Below, piece after piece: positions 29,265 to 32,133 of a DNA stretch of 32,133 nt. A model generated the notes under the pieces. It saw only the letters and a list, made by a program, of their open reading frames with translations. It had not been told where the DNA came from and searched no databases. Within the stretch, counting starts at the first letter, position 1. Each line of letters begins with the position of its first letter. The stretch comes from Hyphomonadaceae bacterium (lineage in GTDB: Bacteria; Pseudomonadota; Alphaproteobacteria; Caulobacterales; Aquidulcibacteraceae), in contig JALHQO010000019.1 in the NCBI GenBank assembly GCA_022841905.1, forward strand, positions 1-32,133. Direction: 5' to 3'. A program made the position numbers and the translations under genes.

Positions 29265-30644
29265 ATGCGCCTGAAAATTTGGATGGGCCTGGCGGCCGCG
29301 GCGTGTCTAGCTGCATGCGCCACGACAGTTGTTGAAACGCCGGACGAGACGCCGCGACGCGAAGCGTTTGCGTCGACCTACGAACCAGCGCCATCGACGC
29401 CGACTTTGATCCGCAACGCCACGGTGCTGGACGGTCTTGGCGGCGAGTTTGCCAATTATGATGTGCTGATGCGCGACGGTCAGATCGTATCCATCGGCCA
29501 AGGTTTGTCGGCGGACGGCGCGACTGTGATCGATGCATCGGGACGCTTCGTGACGCCGGGCATTATCGACGCGCACTCGCACTTGGGCGTTTATTCCGCG
29601 CCATCGATCCAAGCGACATCGGACGGCAATGAGGTCACGCAACCGAACACGGCCGAGGTATGGGCCGAGCATTCGGTCTGGCCGCAAGATCCGGGCTTCG
29701 GCCGCGCCGTCGCTGGCGGCATCACCACGCTGCACATTCTGCCAGGCTCGGCGAACCTGTTTGGCGGTCGCGGCGTGACTTTGCGCCCCGTCCTTGGCGC
29801 GCGCAGCGTGCTTGAGATGAAATTTCCAGGTGCCCCGCAGAGCATGAAAATGGCGTGCGGTGAAAACCCGTCGCGCGTTTATGGCGGTCGCAACTCCTCG
29901 CCCGCAACCGGCATGGGGAATTTCGCCGGCTATCGTCAGGCCTTCGCCAATGCCGCCCGTTACGCGCGCCGCGTCGCCGCTGCCGAGAACGGCGAAGGCG
30001 ACCCGCCGGATCGCGATCTGGAAATGGAAACGCTGGCCGGCGTGCTGAACGGCGACATTCTGCTGCAATGGCATTGCTACCGCGCCGACGAAATGGCGCT
30101 CGCCATCGATGTGGCGCACGAGTTCGATTTCCAGATTTCGGCCTTCCACCACGCGGTAGAAGCCTACAAGATCGCCGATCTGCTGGCGGAAGAAGAAATC
30201 TGCGCGGCGATGTGGGCCGATTGGTGGGGCTTCAAGCTCGAAGCCTATGACGGCATCCGCGAGAACATTCCCTTCGTCGACGCTGCCGAAGGCAGCTGCG
30301 CCATCGTTCACTCCGATAGCGAAGTGGGCATTCAGCGTTTGAATCAAGAGGCGGGCAAAGCGCTCGCCGATGGCCGGCGCGCTGGCCTTGAAATTTCGCG
30401 CGGACAAGCTTGGCGCTGGCTCTCCTTCAATCCGGCGCGGGCGCTGGGGATTGAGGAAGAGACTGGCTCGCTGCAACCCGGCCGCCGCGCCGATGTGGTG
30501 ATCTGGTCGGCCGACCCGCTGACCAGCTACGCAGTGGCGGAGCGTGTGTTTATGGACGGCGCGTTGATCTATCAGCGCGGGCAGGGCCAAGAGCATTTCT
30601 CCGACTTTGAACTCGGTCAAACCTATCGGGAGGGCGCGCAATGA
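29265..30644 (+). CDS. Amidohydrolase-family lipoprotein
   Basis: The 459-residue protein starts with a lipoprotein signal (lipobox Leu15-Ala-Ala-Cys18), so it should be anchored in the cell envelope. It belongs to the amidohydrolase superfamily of imidazolonepropionase-like/exported hydrolases: RNATVLDGLGGEF, then FVTPGIIDAHSHLG with metal ligands His104 and His106. Further His/Asp-bearing strands follow (QWHCYRADEM, ISAFHHAVEAYK, IVHSDSEVG), and a C-terminal GSLQPGRRADVVIWSADPL urease-like beta segment. The substrate is unknown, perhaps a peptide or cyclic amide. GAGGGAGG lies four bases before the ATG. It overlaps the next paralogue by four bases. Confidence 0.88.
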   Translation: MRLKIWMGLAAAACLAACATTVVETPDETPRREAFASTYEPAPSTPTLIRNATVLDGLGGEFANYDVLMRDGQIVSIGQGLSADGATVIDASGRFVTPGIIDAHSHLGVYSAPSIQATSDGNEVTQPNTAEVWAEHSVWPQDPGFGRAVAGGITTLHILPGSANLFGGRGVTLRPVLGARSVLEMKFPGAPQSMKMACGENPSRVYGGRNSSPATGMGNFAGYRQAFANAARYARRVAAAENGEGDPPDRDLEMETLAGVLNGDILLQWHCYRADEMALAIDVAHEFDFQISAFHHAVEAYKIADLLAEEEICAAMWADWWGFKLEAYDGIRENIPFVDAAEGSCAIVHSDSEVGIQRLNQEAGKALADGRRAGLEISRGQAWRWLSFNPARALGIEEETGSLQPGRRADVVIWSADPLTSYAVAERVFMDGALIYQRGQGQEHFSDFELGQTYREGAQ

Positions 30645-31885
30645 GAATTCTCGCCGCACTCTTCACGAGCCTCGCGCTCGCTGCGCCGGCTTTTGCCGAA
30701 ACCGTGCTGATTCGAGACGGCCGCGTCGTCACCAATGGCGCTGCCGGTGTGATCCAAAACGGCGATGTGTTGATCGTTGACGGGCGCATCAGCGCCGTCG
30801 GCGAAAATATCGCTGCGCCGCGTGGCGCGCGCATCGTTGAAGCGGAGGGCCGGTTCGTTACGCCCGGTGCTTTTGCTGCAATGAGCGAAATCGGTTTGTC
30901 GGAAATTTCCGGCTCCGGCGCGCCGAATGACGCAAGCGTGGAAGGCGACCTGATCAGCGCTGCAGCCGATGCCGGGCGCGCTTTCGATCCGAGCGTCACG
31001 GCTGTGCCGGTGACGCGCCTTGAAGGCGTCACGCGCGCGGCGATTGCGCCATCGGCGACGGGCACGATGTTTGGCGGCCGCGGCGCGCTCGTGTCGTTGA
31101 GCGGCGATGCCGACAGCGTCTTCGGCGAGCGCACCTTCATGGTGGTAGAGCTTGGCGAAACCGGCGCCAATCGCGTCGGCGGTTCGCGCGCGGCGATGTG
31201 GCCGGCGTTCGAGGCGGCGCTGCGCGATGCGCGGGAATATCCCGCGCGTTATCGTAGCGGTCAGGGCGGCGCGGTTTTGAACGAAATCGATGCAGCGGCG
31301 CTGCAGCCGTACGCACGCGGCGAAGGGCTCATGCTCGTTCACCTCGAAAGCGCGGCCGACATTCGCCGCTTGATCGCCTTCAAGCGCGCTAACCCGCGTT
31401 TGCGCTTTGCCATCCATGGCGGCGCGGAAGCTTGGCAAGTGGCGCCGGAACTGGCGCGCTCCGGCATCCCGGTGATCATCGACCCGTTGAACAATCTGCC
31501 GGATCGGTTCGAGCGACTGTCGGCGCGGCTGGACAATGCGGCGTTGCTGCATGCGGCGGGTGTGCGCTTTGCCATCGCGCCGGGGCCGGGTTCGGTCGAT
31601 GCGCATCAGGCGCGTTTGGTGTTGCAGCTGGCGGGCAACGCCGTCGCCAACGGTTTGCCGTGGGATGCGGCGTTCGCGGCGGTGACGCGTGGACCGGCGG
31701 AGATTTTCGGCGTCGGTAATCGCATCGGGCGCCTCGAGCGCTCTTATGTGGCCGACGTAGTGATCTGGGACGGCGACCCGCTCGAAGTGCAAAGCGCGCC
31801 GACCGCGGTGTTCATTGACGGCGAAGAGCAACCCTTGGTCTCCCGTCAAACGATGCTGCGCGATCGCTATCATCCGAACCGCTAA
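30641..31885 (+). CDS. Secreted amidohydrolase-like protein lacking the HxH metal motif
   Basis: The 414-residue protein has a cleavable signal peptide (cut expected after APAFA, residue 19). Like the preceding gene it has the urease-like fold frame: TVLIRDGRVVTNGA, RFVTPGAFAAMSEIG and a C-terminal IGRLERSYVADVVIWDGDPL. In the position of DAHSHLG of its neighbour it reads AAMSEIG, so both first metal ligands are replaced (Met81, Glu83). Later His residues remain (LVHLESA, FAIHGGAEAW), while the Asp strand reads AIAPGPGS. It is probably inactive or altered. The 4-base overlap suggests it pairs with the intact enzyme. Confidence 0.87.
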   Translation: MRILAALFTSLALAAPAFAETVLIRDGRVVTNGAAGVIQNGDVLIVDGRISAVGENIAAPRGARIVEAEGRFVTPGAFAAMSEIGLSEISGSGAPNDASVEGDLISAAADAGRAFDPSVTAVPVTRLEGVTRAAIAPSATGTMFGGRGALVSLSGDADSVFGERTFMVVELGETGANRVGGSRAAMWPAFEAALRDAREYPARYRSGQGGAVLNEIDAAALQPYARGEGLMLVHLESAADIRRLIAFKRANPRLRFAIHGGAEAWQVAPELARSGIPVIIDPLNNLPDRFERLSARLDNAALLHAAGVRFAIAPGPGSVDAHQARLVLQLAGNAVANGLPWDAAFAAVTRGPAEIFGVGNRIGRLERSYVADVVIWDGDPLEVQSAPTAVFIDGEEQPLVSRQTMLRDRYHPNR

Positions 31886-31900
31886 GCCCATCGACGGGCT
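31885..31900 (+). terminator. Small hairpin at the end of the amidohydrolase pair
   Basis: AGCCC 31885-31889 pairs with GGGCT 31896-31900 across six bases. It overlaps the last base of the stop codon. The stem is short and no T-run follows, so it is only a possible weak terminator. Confidence 0.25.
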
Positions 31901-31949
31901 ATGGCTGTGGCCGGACAACGCTTGTGCTTTTCCGGGTAAGATGGGAGCC

Positions 31950-32029
31950 GGGGCGCGCGATCCGCGCTGAGCAGTCTCTAGGGTTTGCGTGGTGCGTCTC
32001 CGCATCCCGCTGCGTGCTTCGCGCGCCCC
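31950..32029. other. Long 11-bp inverted repeat with an inner hairpin, possible structured RNA or DNA element
   Basis: GGGGCGCGCGA (31950-31960) is an exact reverse complement of TCGCGCGCCCC (32019-32029), 58 bases apart. Inside, GGTGCG (31991-31996) pairs with CGCATC (32001-32006) around TCTC, with one G-T pair. The layout would fold as a closing stem with an inner stem-loop. It does not match an RNA family I can recognise. The window ends before the downstream gene is visible, so it could be a leader. Confidence 0.4.
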
Positions 32030-32133
32030 GTTGCCGATGGTTTTTCCCGGTGCGGACGGAGGAGTTGTGCTCGGCCGCTTTTCGCGGGCTCGCCTCCTGG
32101 ACGATGGACCTTTTGGGACGACGTCTGTTCCCG
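31989..32133 (+). CDS. Possible partial ORF running off the window end
   Basis: From GTG 31989, or ATG 32037, a frame stays open to the window end, coding for a short Arg/Gly/Pro-rich segment (…PMVFPGADGGVVLGRF…). No family is recognised, there is no clear ribosome site, and open frames of this length occur by chance in GC-rich DNA. It overlaps the inverted repeat at 31950-32029. The start, if real, is undecided. The remaining 31901-31949 shows nothing I can name. Confidence 0.2.
   Translation, partial: MVRLRIPLRASRAPLPMVFPGADGGVVLGRFSRARLLDDGPFGTTSVP

Noticed and set aside
30623-32005. Minus-strand open frame of about 460 codons opposite the second amidohydrolase
   Set aside because: It is antisense to a gene with a clear signal peptide and fold motifs; its own translation is Arg-rich and unrecognisable.
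31920-32133. Possible 6S, SRP, tmRNA or RNase P RNA
   Set aside because: No signature elements of these RNAs are visible; only generic inverted repeats remain, so no RNA family is claimed.

Overview
The window comes from a high-GC alphaproteobacterium. The gene order nuoA-N, birA, coaX, rnj, mce, DUF1467, proS, lolC, lolD, dnaE is typical of that class. An exact EcfG-type promoter (GGAAC-N16-CGTT) and ORFs scattered inside the nuo cluster fit as well. A Caulobacterales/Hyphomonadaceae-like source is my best guess, but the sequence alone does not prove it.

Region 1 (1-7845) opens with the 3' part of a tRNA-Asp gene, then nuoA, B, C, D, E and F. Most junctions are 1-17 base overlaps. Several non-complex-I genes are interleaved: a GFA-type zinc protein, two small membrane proteins, an NTF2-like protein, a one- or two-helix protein, a YciI-like protein, and a dienelactone-hydrolase gene broken by a frameshift.

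Region 2 (7846-8304) breaks the complex I cluster in two. It holds a hairpin terminator, a 50-residue fully polar protein gene on the minus strand with a strong ribosome site and a textbook EcfG general-stress promoter, two neighbouring 7-bp inverted repeats with identical 10-base spacers, and a hairpin-rich leader before nuoG.

Region 3 (8305-18204) carries nuoG-N, with a small lipoprotein gene between nuoH and nuoI. With region 1 it encodes all 14 subunits of proton-pumping NADH:quinone oxidoreductase: the NADH module E/F/G, the connecting module B/C/D/I and the membrane arm A/H/J/K/L/M/N.

Region 4 (18218-29173) is a tightly packed housekeeping run: biotin ligase, type III pantothenate kinase, RNase J (probable TTG start), methylmalonyl-CoA epimerase, a DUF1467 membrane protein, prolyl-tRNA synthetase, the lipoprotein-release ABC transporter LolC/LolD, and the replicative polymerase DnaE. 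The prolyl-tRNA synthetase is of the archaeal/eukaryotic-like type rather than the short type usual in alphaproteobacteria.

Region 5 (29265-31885) has two overlapping exported amidohydrolase-family genes. The first is a lipoprotein with an intact HxH metal motif. The second has lost it. The last ~250 bases contain no assured gene, only strong inverted repeats and a short open frame running off the end.
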